A stretch of 48,870 nt of DNA, taken from assembly GCA_030266015.1 (NCBI GenBank), contig JAJDHD010000017.1:1-48870 (forward strand). The letters run 5' to 3'. This DNA is from Christensenellaceae bacterium OttesenSCG-928-K19. GTDB taxonomy: Bacteria > Bacillota > Clostridia > Christensenellales > Christensenellaceae. Shown one piece after another: positions 34,820-42,704 of this stretch; the first letter of the stretch is position 1; every line of letters starts with the position of its first letter. The position numbers and the translations under genes were made by a program. The notes beneath the pieces were generated by a model, which did not search any database, was not told the DNA's origin, and worked only from the letters and a program-made list of their open reading frames with translations.

Positions 34820-34983
34820 GTTTTTTGAAGAAAAAAAAGAGAAAGTCCTGATATGACCATCATACGCCTGGTTTCCGGCACCGGCAATACGTCAAGGCTA
34901 CGATAATGTGTCTTTTTGTTACTTTCGTTGGCAAAGCGATTTTTAACAGCAGGCGTTTTTGGCCGGGAGCGGCTGTTTGCCAC

Positions 34984-36549
34984 TCACACCGTTTCGCGGA
35001 ATTCTGTCATGGTCATGCCTGTGTTACTTTTGAAAACCTTCATAAAATTGCGCGACTCTCGGTAGCCCACCATATTGGCAATTTGATAGATTTTGATTTT
35101 TGGATCCCGCAGCAGGGCTTTTGCCCGCTTGACCCGCTCGTTGATCAGGTGCTGCCGGAAGGGTATGCCGACATTTTCTGAAAACAGCCGGGAAAAATAA
35201 TTGGGAGAAAAATAGAATTCGTCCGCCACATTCCTGAGGGACAGCTCTTCACTCAAATGGTCCTTGATATACTGCCGAACCTCTTCTATGATTTTGCGTT
35301 CATTTGGATTGCGTTCGCCCCGCAGTTCATGAAAATAAATCAGTCCTTCTATAAACACATGGAACAAGGTATCCAGATTGTTTGTTTCCTGTATCTGTTT
35401 CAGCCAGTTTCGTCCATATTCCACACTTTCCGCCATACCGGCACCATATTGCTGCGTTGTTTTGTGTGCAATAATGGAATATTGCGTTTGAATGGAAACC
35501 AGGTTTTTTGTCTGCCCCTGGCCAATATAATACTCGATCAACCGGATTGCCGCAGTCTCTGCCTCTTTCACATTTCCTTTCTGTAAGCCTTCCGTCACAT
35601 CCTCCTCCAGTTGATCCACAGGCGGATACTCTCTTTTTGCGCACTCATTGACAATGCCCGCAATATTCAGCTTCCCCAGCAGGGTATGCTCGCTGAAAAA
35701 CACACCAATAGACGCCTCGCAATAGGATTCGCCAATTCTGGCAAATTCTTTTTTAAGTGTGCCCACACCCATGTGAATACTGCTACCCGTCTCCTTTTGC
35801 CACGCTGTTGCCATATCCTGCATCCGCACCGCAAATGCTGTGCTTTCCGCCAGATCATCCGAGCCATTCCACGCATACACAAACAACATATCATTATGGT
35901 CGGGCAGTACGATTGCCCTTCCGTCTGACAAATTGGTTAAGGCTTCCCTGGCACGAAACAACCGTTCCGCGTCTTCTGCAATTCCCTCTCCCCGTACAAT
36001 AGCCGCAAGGTAAGTGCTATAAGCTGTCAGTTCATTTAAAAACGCGTGTGTTTTACCCTGACCGCTTTCCATATGAGGGCCGTCGCCATTTAAATATTGA
36101 TATAGTACATATTGCATAAAGTCGGCTGCCTGCTCATATACCTGCTTTTCTATAGCCTGCTGCTCTGCCCGGCGCCGGCGCTCCTGGTGAATCATATCGA
36201 TGCAAGTTTGCACGGCTGCCATTAGTTCATTTTCATCGATTGGTTTCAAAATATAGTTAACAGCGCCCAGCTTGACCGCCTGCTGCGCATAGTCAAAATT
36301 CTTATATCCGCTGATGACAATTACCTTACAGTCGTTTCCTGTCTGGCGCAGCGCTTTCAGCATCTCAATCCCATCCAACACGGGCATACTAATGTCTGTA
36401 ATGAGGATATCAGTGTCTTGCGCCGAGATCAATTCAAACGCTTTTTCTCCATCAGAGGCGGTTAACACCTCGTCTGCAAGCTCGTCAAGCACAAACTTGA
36501 TCCCTTCCCTGATCTGTAATTCGTCATCTGCAACAACAATCCTGATCAT
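34984..36549 (-). CDS. AraC-type response regulator (YesN family)
   Basis: 521 residues. The N-terminal receiver has D9/D10, phospho-acceptor D52 in LITDISMPVLDG, S80 and K102 in LKPID, all intact. A long middle region of about 270 residues follows. The C-terminal 100 residues form two AraC helix-turn-helix motifs (ELSLRNVADEFYFSPNYFSRLFSENVGIPFRQHL and KIYQIANMVGYRESRNFMKVFKSNTGMTMTEFR). Regulators of this kind activate sugar-uptake or glycoside-hydrolase genes. Its ATG overlaps the stop of the kinase gene (ATGA). It is the last gene of the GH36 operon, and its probable targets are the transporter genes directly downstream. Confidence 0.94.
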   Translation of the reverse strand: MIRIVVADDELQIREGIKFVLDELADEVLTASDGEKAFELISAQDTDILITDISMPVLDGIEMLKALRQTGNDCKVIVISGYKNFDYAQQAVKLGAVNYILKPIDENELMAAVQTCIDMIHQERRRRAEQQAIEKQVYEQAADFMQYVLYQYLNGDGPHMESGQGKTHAFLNELTAYSTYLAAIVRGEGIAEDAERLFRAREALTNLSDGRAIVLPDHNDMLFVYAWNGSDDLAESTAFAVRMQDMATAWQKETGSSIHMGVGTLKKEFARIGESYCEASIGVFFSEHTLLGKLNIAGIVNECAKREYPPVDQLEEDVTEGLQKGNVKEAETAAIRLIEYYIGQGQTKNLVSIQTQYSIIAHKTTQQYGAGMAESVEYGRNWLKQIQETNNLDTLFHVFIEGLIYFHELRGERNPNERKIIEEVRQYIKDHLSEELSLRNVADEFYFSPNYFSRLFSENVGIPFRQHLINERVKRAKALLRDPKIKIYQIANMVGYRESRNFMKVFKSNTGMTMTEFRETV

Positions 36550-38321
36550 ACCGATCCCTCATTTTCCAATGGCTTTTTGGGTATGGCAAAGCTTGCTAGT
36601 GTTCCGTTATACTCTTTGCTTTCAATATGCAATCCGTACTCTTCTCCATAATAAAGCTTAATTTGCATATTAATATTTTTCAATGCAAAGCAATCCTGGT
36701 CGTCAAACGCATCCAACCCGGCATCGAGTATTCTTGTGATTTCTTCCATTCGACCGGGGCTGATGCCTTTTCCGTTATCCCATACTGAGAAAACTAGCAG
36801 CCCATCTCTCTCCTCAAAAGCAACTTTTAACTCCAGCTTGCGCGCCGAGCCTTCCATTCCATGCACGACAGCGTTCTCTACCAATGGCTGGAAAATAAAC
36901 TTTAACACACGGCACTCCAGTAACGCTTCGTCTGCCTGCATTGTGCACTCAAACCGGTCGCCATACCGCAGGCTGATAATATCGATATAATTCTCCAGCA
37001 TTTGGATTACCTGCGCCACAGTAGTTACATCATCGTGTACATTCAGGCTTTGGCGGAACAACTGTGAAAGCTTAAACAGCAGAACGCTCGCGCCTTCATA
37101 TTGCCCGGTGCGTATCATCCAGCGCGCCGCATCCAGTGTGTTGTGCAAAAAATGCTCATTTATCTCTGTTTCTATTGCGTTGAGCTGCGCCTGTTGCCGC
37201 AAGATCCGTTGAATATACAGGTCGTTGATCAGCTTTTGCACATTTTCCATCATATCATTGTACCTGCTATAAATATAACCCATTTCGTCATTCCGGCTGT
37301 TGGGAATGCGGATTGAAAAATCACCACCTTCCATTTTTTTCATGTAATCAGTCAACGTTACCACTGGTTGGTAAAGCAGCCTATTGATGAAATAACTCCA
37401 ACCAAACATCAGTGCAATCATCAATAATATGATAGTGAACGAAAAATTACGGAAGACGTCCATGCTGGAAAGGACGCGCTCCACAGGGACGCGCGACAAA
37501 TACCTCCAGTTTGTATACTCGGATTGGTAAAACACAGTCAATGTCTCTTCCCCATCCATTATATCCACCTGAAACCCTTGCGCCTGCAAGCTGTCCACAC
37601 TTTCCAACTCTGCCGCGGTCTTTCCGATTTGATCCGTCGAGGGGTGTGATATGTACCGCCCGCTGCCGTCTACAATCATGATATCTGCGCCATAGTCATT
37701 CTTTAGCTCAATTTCCCGCCGCAGTGCCGCCTCTTCCACCAGAAAGGAAAACACGCCTATGCGTTCGCTACTCTGAAATATTACAATAGGCTTATACAAG
37801 GCAATCACATTTCCGCCACTTTGCAGTTCATAGGTTGCCACCCACTGGTTAAACTCCTCATATTCCACAGGCAACAGGCTATACCAGTCCTGCGGCTCAA
37901 ATTCATCGGCAAAATACACCTGCCTGCCACGCGCTGCATAGATAACGCTATTTCTGTGGTTTAAAATATAGATATTGCTGATAAAATCGTTGACGCTGCC
38001 CGCGTCCAGCAAATAGTCGGTTAAATAATCGCTGGCTACTTTTAACTCATAGCCTCCTTCCTCCTTTGCCAAAAGCGACAGGCTGTCAATCAGCTCTTCG
38101 TCTGAAATCACCTTTCCCTTAGACCGCTCCACATTCAGCAGGTTGATTTCAATATTATCGCTCATGTTGTGGACATTTCGCAGCATAAATTCAGCGATGC
38201 GCTCCAGCTCACTATTTTTAACAGTCGCATAATACACCATGCTCATAATGACAGCGGGAATGATGGCAAATACCAAAAAAGCAAGCATCATTTTTGCGCG
38301 CAGCCTATATTGCTTCAGCAT
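36546..38321 (-). CDS. Sensor histidine kinase (YesM family)
   Basis: 591 residues. A membrane segment at about 10-32 is followed by an extracellular Cache-like domain (35-285), a second segment (292-312) and a HAMP linker (about 313-367, with YQPVVTLTDYMKKMEGGDFSIRIP). The His_kinase domain carries the phospho-acceptor H390 in EINEHFLHNTLD. The ATPase domain has the N-box FQPLVENAVVHGM and the G-box DNGKGI. The family senses extracellular sugars, often via solute-binding proteins, and phosphorylates YesN-type regulators. The H-box shows EINEHFLHN instead of the usual INPHFLYN, a conservative change. It follows the alpha-galactosidase gene by 12 bases. Confidence 0.93.
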   Translation of the reverse strand: MLKQYRLRAKMMLAFLVFAIIPAVIMSMVYYATVKNSELERIAEFMLRNVHNMSDNIEINLLNVERSKGKVISDEELIDSLSLLAKEEGGYELKVASDYLTDYLLDAGSVNDFISNIYILNHRNSVIYAARGRQVYFADEFEPQDWYSLLPVEYEEFNQWVATYELQSGGNVIALYKPIVIFQSSERIGVFSFLVEEAALRREIELKNDYGADIMIVDGSGRYISHPSTDQIGKTAAELESVDSLQAQGFQVDIMDGEETLTVFYQSEYTNWRYLSRVPVERVLSSMDVFRNFSFTIILLMIALMFGWSYFINRLLYQPVVTLTDYMKKMEGGDFSIRIPNSRNDEMGYIYSRYNDMMENVQKLINDLYIQRILRQQAQLNAIETEINEHFLHNTLDAARWMIRTGQYEGASVLLFKLSQLFRQSLNVHDDVTTVAQVIQMLENYIDIISLRYGDRFECTMQADEALLECRVLKFIFQPLVENAVVHGMEGSARKLELKVAFEERDGLLVFSVWDNGKGISPGRMEEITRILDAGLDAFDDQDCFALKNINMQIKLYYGEEYGLHIESKEYNGTLASFAIPKKPLENEGSV

Positions 38322-38333
38322 ATCCTTCCCCTG

Positions 38334-40367
38334 TCACTTTGTCGCTGCCAGCTCCACAATGCGTGCGCTGTACCAGTCTTTGCATTCCAGCGTAATACCC
38401 AGCGCGGCTAGCTCTTGGCCAGTTTTTTCCCCCATGGGTACATCATCGATTAACACATTATACGTTTGATTTTTTGCAATGTGTGCAGGATAGCAAATAA
38501 AATGGGGAACATTGCTTTGCAGGCGAAAGGCAAACAGCAGCATACGATCCCGTTTTGCTGCCGTATACTGCATCACGACCCATCCGCCTATGCTGTGAAT
38601 TCCTTTTGCTTCCGTTAGGTTCCGGCAGGTGGCTTTGGCAAAAAAATCCTGTTTTCTATGATAAAACGCCAACCATTTTTGTATGGTTTGAACTGTATCC
38701 TCGTCAAATGATGCAATATTGCCGCTAAAACCCGCATTGCCCATAATTAATGTCTTCATGCAAAAGTCTGCGGATAAATCCACCACACGCTCCCACCATG
38801 CGTCCGCACAGGCGAGCAGTTTTTTCCTTTTATGCGTTTCATGGTTAAAATAAGATGCTACAGGCAACGATACCTGCTGCGCTACCATCCAACTGCCCAG
38901 ATATTGTGGCAATATGCGCAACGCAGCGGATTGCCGCATGTGCAACGTCTCCAGCGGATGCACTGAATCGCTAATAAAATGTCCGGCAAACCGGTCTAAT
39001 ACGTTTTCAATATCTGTGCGCAACCCCCCGCTTGCACATCCTTCAAACACGCATTGCGGATGATCTTTAATCACACGCCCCATAATATCGTTCCATACGC
39101 GATAATAGCGGTAGAAATTGCTGCCCGTCAAGTCTCTTTGCATATTGATATTACAATCTACCTTCATCCACGACAACTCATATTCTTCAACCAGGCGCGA
39201 GATTTCCTGATAGAGGTATTTGGCTACTTCTGGCTTCGTAACGTCATATATCATTGCGTCGCCGTGCATAAACCAATCTGGGTGTTCCTGATATACCCGG
39301 CTGCCCTTTGCCGCGCGCTCCGGATCCATCCACAAGCCAAATTCAAGCTTGTGTGACCGCACATAGGCTGCAAAAGATTTCATGTCCCCATAAAACGCAT
39401 TGTTTTTGGATTCCTGCCAATTGCCCACCTGATTGTCCCAATCTACCCCATCGCCAAACCAACCGGCATCTACCACAAAGTACCTGCACCCTAGCTTTTT
39501 TGCTGCAAGCACTTGTTTTTCCAGCGCATTCCTGTCTATTTCGTCAAACCCGTAAAACCAACTGTTGTACACGGCATCCGTTTGTTTTCCGTTTGGATAT
39601 CGGTTATGCAAATAGATGTGGAAACGTTCCATCGCATTCTCTATGCTTGTGTCAAATCCATAATATAATGTCTCCGGCAGCGGGAGTGCTTCTCCGCCCG
39701 CCACAGTCATACGCAAGCCATTGTCTGAGAGCCCTGCTTCCAGTGTGAAGTATGAAGTCTTGTGTCCGGCCGTCTTTTTCAGGCGCAGGATCCAATCACC
39801 CACCGGCAACACGTGCACACAAACGCCATATCCTGTGCTCTTTTGCCTGATCCCCAGAAAAGGATTTGCATTTTCCGTAGACCTGCCCATCGTGTTGGAC
39901 AGTGTGAGTTCGCCTGCGGGAAGAGCTGTCCATCCGCCTTCATCCTCCATGCACCACCCACTGAACTGTCCATAAACCTCTGCATCGTCCATATGTAATG
40001 CCGTTCGGGCCAGGCAGGCAAAAACTGTATGCTCGGCACTGTCTAAGTTAACCAGCGTATCCTGTCTTGATAATACACCTGTCCTCTCTTCCATCACAAA
40101 TTCTGACCGAACCTCAAAAACTCCGTCCCGCGTTCGCTGTGTAAGAAGAAGCGAGTTATCGTTTTTCCTTTCGCACACAGCCGCCCATTTCCCACCTTCG
40201 TACCTACCTGTATCAGCGTCAAGGAAAAACATACCCGTGGTTTCTAAAACATCGCCGTCAGATATGCCCGGCAGCCCAAAAAAATTGCTGAAAAAGATGG
40301 TGCCAGTGCTGTCGCGCAGGCACACGCCTTTGCTATTCGACGTAAAAAAATGGTATTCTTTTTCCAT
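38334..40367 (-). CDS. Alpha-galactosidase, glycoside hydrolase family 36
   Basis: 677 residues with no signal peptide, so intracellular: it would split alpha-galactosides after import. The N-terminal beta-sandwich covers about 1-250. The catalytic barrel shows YNSWFYGFDEID, VVDAGWFGDG, GLWMDPERA, the nucleophile D404 in WMKVDCNINM and the acid/base D467 in ISDSVHP. The C-terminal beta domain ends with ITLECKDWYSARIVELAATK. It is somewhat shorter than the 720-740 residues usual for group I bacterial enzymes. The ATG at 40367 follows GGAGGGT. It is the first gene of an operon with the YesM/YesN pair, under the promoter and operator at 40657-40710. Acting inside the cell it would release galactose plus the aglycone sugar or cyclitol. 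Confidence 0.94.
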   Translation of the reverse strand: MEKEYHFFTSNSKGVCLRDSTGTIFFSNFFGLPGISDGDVLETTGMFFLDADTGRYEGGKWAAVCERKNDNSLLLTQRTRDGVFEVRSEFVMEERTGVLSRQDTLVNLDSAEHTVFACLARTALHMDDAEVYGQFSGWCMEDEGGWTALPAGELTLSNTMGRSTENANPFLGIRQKSTGYGVCVHVLPVGDWILRLKKTAGHKTSYFTLEAGLSDNGLRMTVAGGEALPLPETLYYGFDTSIENAMERFHIYLHNRYPNGKQTDAVYNSWFYGFDEIDRNALEKQVLAAKKLGCRYFVVDAGWFGDGVDWDNQVGNWQESKNNAFYGDMKSFAAYVRSHKLEFGLWMDPERAAKGSRVYQEHPDWFMHGDAMIYDVTKPEVAKYLYQEISRLVEEYELSWMKVDCNINMQRDLTGSNFYRYYRVWNDIMGRVIKDHPQCVFEGCASGGLRTDIENVLDRFAGHFISDSVHPLETLHMRQSAALRILPQYLGSWMVAQQVSLPVASYFNHETHKRKKLLACADAWWERVVDLSADFCMKTLIMGNAGFSGNIASFDEDTVQTIQKWLAFYHRKQDFFAKATCRNLTEAKGIHSIGGWVVMQYTAAKRDRMLLFAFRLQSNVPHFICYPAHIAKNQTYNVLIDDVPMGEKTGQELAALGITLECKDWYSARIVELAATK

Positions 40368-40453
40368 AGTGACCCTCCATTTTGCGTGAAGCTGCTTACG
40401 CGTACGCGCGCAGCCATAACACTTTTTACTTTTTTGTATTTTGAATAAAGTTT

Positions 40454-40492
40454 AGGCGGAGATATAATTACCGCCCACTTCCCCTGGGGGAA
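40454..40492 (-). other. Hairpins in the long leader of the GH36 operon
   Basis: Two small stems lie in the leader of about 300 bases between the promoter and the GH36 start: GGCGG (40455-40459) with CCGCC (40471-40475), and TTCCCC (40479-40484) with GGGGAA (40487-40492). No riboswitch family was recognised. The rest of this gap, 40368-40962, holds the promoters listed separately and no gene that I can support. Confidence 0.4.
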
Positions 40493-40656
40493 AAGCATTT
40501 TAAGTATACTGATTTCCTATGAGAAACGGCCTAAATCATTTTTTTATTCTTCCCCGTTAAATTCGGCAAAAACAGTCAACAAACGGCAACTGGATGGGGA
40601 AAACAACATGGAATATTATTTAGCGGATGCAAGAAAGACGGTATATCAAGCATCAC

Positions 40657-40710
40657 CTAAACCAGTTAATATGTTATATTCAGTATACCGTCTCACACTA
40701 TTCTTGTCAA
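40657..40710 (-). promoter_or_regulatory. Promoter and LacI-type operator for the GH36/YesM/YesN operon
   Basis: On the minus strand, TTGACA (40710-40705), a 17-base spacer and TATACT (40687-40682) form a near-consensus promoter. The operator CTAAACCAGTTAA in plus-strand reading (40657-40669) lies 12 bases after the -10, at about +6 to +18. A perfect 9-bp inverted repeat GACGGTATA/TATACCGTC (40637-40645 and 40684-40692) brackets it and overlaps the -10. Confidence 0.8.
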
Positions 40711-40908
40711 ACAAACAAAAGAGCCTCCCTGCACGACAAAAAATGAAAGAAGCAGGAGTCCTGATTTATGAGCGTATTATTTTCTACATCGATAGGAGAA
40801 AGCAAACCAAAAGCGGACACATTTCCTGTGTATTGATAGAAAGTCGAAGTCGGATTCGGATTATGTTATTATAATCAGGATTCGTTTTTGATGGCTTAAA
40901 AAACCACT

Positions 40909-40939
40909 TGACCCTTACGTTACGTTATAGTTTATACTA
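40909..40939 (+). promoter_or_regulatory. MerR-type promoter with 19-bp spacer
   Basis: TTGACC (40909-40914) and TATACT (40934-40939) are separated by 19 bases. The spacer contains an imperfect dyad around CTTACGTTACGTTATAG. Over-long spacers with a dyad inside are the mark of promoters activated by MerR-family DNA distortion, so this gene is probably autoregulated. Confidence 0.75.
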
Positions 40940-40962
40940 AAGGCAGAAAGGAAGGCAATCCC

Positions 40963-41697
40963 ATGAAAACAGTGAAGCAGGTGGCAAGGCTTACAGGGGT
41001 CAGCGTGCGCACGCTGCACCATTATGACAGCATTGGTTTGTTAAGGCCTGCGTGTGTGACAGGGGCAGGTTACCGTATGTATGGACAAAAAGAGCTTGCC
41101 CGGCTGCACCACATCCTGTTTTTACGTGAGCTGGAATTTCCGCTTAGCGAAATCCGGCGGATACTGGACGATCCTTCCTTTGACAAGCAAAAAGTACTTT
41201 TGGAACACAAAAAACTACTAACGCTGAAGCGCGACAGGTTAAACCGGTTGATTGAGCTGGCGGGCAGCGTGGCAAAGGGAGAAGATAATATGAATTTTGG
41301 GGCATTTGACACTACGGAGATAGAAAAAGCAAAAAAGCAGTATGGCGCGGAGGCAAAGGAGCGCTGGGGCGGCAGCGCCGCCTACGCGGAAAGTGAGCAA
41401 AAGACAAAAAATTACACAAAGGAGGACTGGCGGCGCATTAAGCAGGAGTCGGACGGGATTTTCCGCGAATTCGCGCAGCAGATGGGCAAAGGGCCGGCGC
41501 ACCCGGATGTGCGGCAAACTGTGAAAAAATGGCGGCATCACATTACGATGAATTATTATAACTGCACAGAGGAAATTCTTGCTGGGCTGGGTGAGATGTA
41601 CGCGGCGGATGAGAGGTTTCAAAAGAATATCGACGCCCACGCGGAAGGGCTGGCACAGTTTATGAGCGCCGCGATAAAGGAATATTGCAAGAAATGA
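40963..41697 (+). CDS. MerR-family regulator with a TipAS effector domain
   Basis: 244 residues. The MerR HTH covers residues 1-70 (TVKQVARLTGVSVRTLHHYDSIGLLRPACVTGAGYRMYG), followed by a dimerisation helix and a C-terminal TipAS domain of about 130 residues (AKERWGGSAAYAESEQKTKNYTKEDWRRIKQESDGIFREFA, HPDVRQTVKKWRHHITMNYYNCTEEILAGLGEMYAADERFQKNID). TipAS domains bind thiopeptide or other bulky hydrophobic compounds, and the protein then activates its own promoter. AGAAAGGAAGG precedes the ATG. The next gene, a hydrolase, overlaps its stop codon and is likely the response gene. Confidence 0.94.
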   Translation: MKTVKQVARLTGVSVRTLHHYDSIGLLRPACVTGAGYRMYGQKELARLHHILFLRELEFPLSEIRRILDDPSFDKQKVLLEHKKLLTLKRDRLNRLIELAGSVAKGEDNMNFGAFDTTEIEKAKKQYGAEAKERWGGSAAYAESEQKTKNYTKEDWRRIKQESDGIFREFAQQMGKGPAHPDVRQTVKKWRHHITMNYYNCTEEILAGLGEMYAADERFQKNIDAHAEGLAQFMSAAIKEYCKK

Positions 41698-42401
41698 AGA
41701 TGAAACAGCAGCAGTTGGAACTTTGCGGCATTCCCGCCATCCTTTGGGGAGCGGATACAGAAAGGTTGTTTATTGCCGTGCATGGCGACCAGTCACACAA
41801 AGCCGACGATGTGATACGCATATTGGCAGAGGAAGCGGTAAAAAAAGGCTATGGCGTCCTCTCTTTTGACCTGCCGGAGCATGGCGGGCGCAAAGGGGAA
41901 GCGCGGATTTGCAATGTTCGAAATTGCGTGGAAGACCTTGGTAAAATAATGAAATATGCCCGCGGGTTGTCAAAGGAAATCAACTTGTTTGGTTGCAGCG
42001 TGGGCGCGTATTTTGGCATGATGGCTTACAAAGGAGAACGGCTTACACAAGCGTTGTTCCTGTCGCCGGTTGTGGACATGAAACGCATTATTGAAAATAT
42101 GATGCGATGGTTTGACGTAAGCGGGGAACGGCTGGAACGTGAGGGGGAAATTCAAACGCCGGTCAAAACACTGTATTGGGACTATTACCAATACGTCGCG
42201 CAAAACCCGGTGGAATGGGACAAGCCTACGGCGTTGTTATGCGGTGAAAAAGACGATATAAGCGAGTTTGAAAAAGTGCGGGAGTTTGCGGAGCGCTTTA
42301 AAGCCAGCCTTATTGTGATGGAAGGCGGGGAGCACTATTTCCACACGGAAGAACAGCTCGGATATTTCCGCGGCTGGCTGGAACGGCACATTGAGCCATA
42401 A
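41694..42401 (+). CDS. Alpha/beta hydrolase-fold protein
   Basis: 235 residues from ATG 41694, which overlaps the TGA of the MerR-TipAS gene (ATGA). The fold is recognisable: LFIAVHGDQSHKADDVIRIL with an oxyanion-hole type HGD, GYGVLSFDLPEHGGR, the nucleophile elbow FGCSVGAY with Ser, ALLCGEKDD carrying the acid Asp, and EGGEHYFHTEEQ with the catalytic His. No signal peptide. The substrate is unknown. Translational coupling with a drug-sensing regulator suggests a detoxifying or stress-related hydrolase. Confidence 0.85.
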   Translation: MKMKQQQLELCGIPAILWGADTERLFIAVHGDQSHKADDVIRILAEEAVKKGYGVLSFDLPEHGGRKGEARICNVRNCVEDLGKIMKYARGLSKEINLFGCSVGAYFGMMAYKGERLTQALFLSPVVDMKRIIENMMRWFDVSGERLEREGEIQTPVKTLYWDYYQYVAQNPVEWDKPTALLCGEKDDISEFEKVREFAERFKASLIVMEGGEHYFHTEEQLGYFRGWLERHIEP

Positions 42402-42447
42402 GGGTGTGTTTACAAAATAGTTCCAATAAAAATAACACAAAATAGGA

Positions 42448-42470
42448 ACGCCCGGTTTTTGACCGGGCGT
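42448..42470. other. GC-rich hairpin after the hydrolase gene
   Basis: ACGCCCGGT (42448-42456) pairs perfectly with ACCGGGCGT (42462-42470) around a TTTTG loop. It resembles a terminator stem but lacks a T run after it. It is followed directly by the candidate structured RNA. Confidence 0.6.
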
Positions 42471-42473
42471 CTT

Positions 42474-42558
42474 GCATGCCATGCTGAGAAGGATTCCCAC
42501 GTAAACACATGTAACCGAATCCTATACTCCGCAGGGCGGATTATGCAGCATGGGCATG
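42474..42558. ncRNA. Candidate three-way-junction RNA or structured leader before glnS
   Basis: An outer stem joins GCATGCCATGCTG (42474-42486) with CAGCATGGGCATG (42546-42558), a 13-bp pairing with one bulged G. Inside it are AGGATTC/GAATCCT (42490-42496 with 42517-42523) and TCCGC/GCGGA (42528-42532 with 42536-42540). The fold has three arms and about 85 bases. No T-box signature (AGGGTGG) is present, and no known RNA family was recognised. It could also be a small palindromic repeat. Confidence 0.35.
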
Positions 42559-42704
42559 TATGGTTTAATAATAACCACGGCGCGGGAAGGTAAACAGTTT
42601 TTTGTGCCAACCCATGGCGTATGGCGGCATAATATGATATACTATTTGGGCGATTAACGCTGAAAAAAGCGGTTATTCAGCAAACTGTACAAAAGGTGGA
42701 ACGA

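Noticed and set aside
40608..40874. 88-codon open frame between the GH36 and MerR genes
   Set aside because: It crosses the GH36 promoter and operator, has no ribosome site, and its protein looks random.
42402..42704. T-box riboswitch before glnS
   Set aside because: No AGGGTGG T-box bulge, specifier-loop layout or paired terminator was found.
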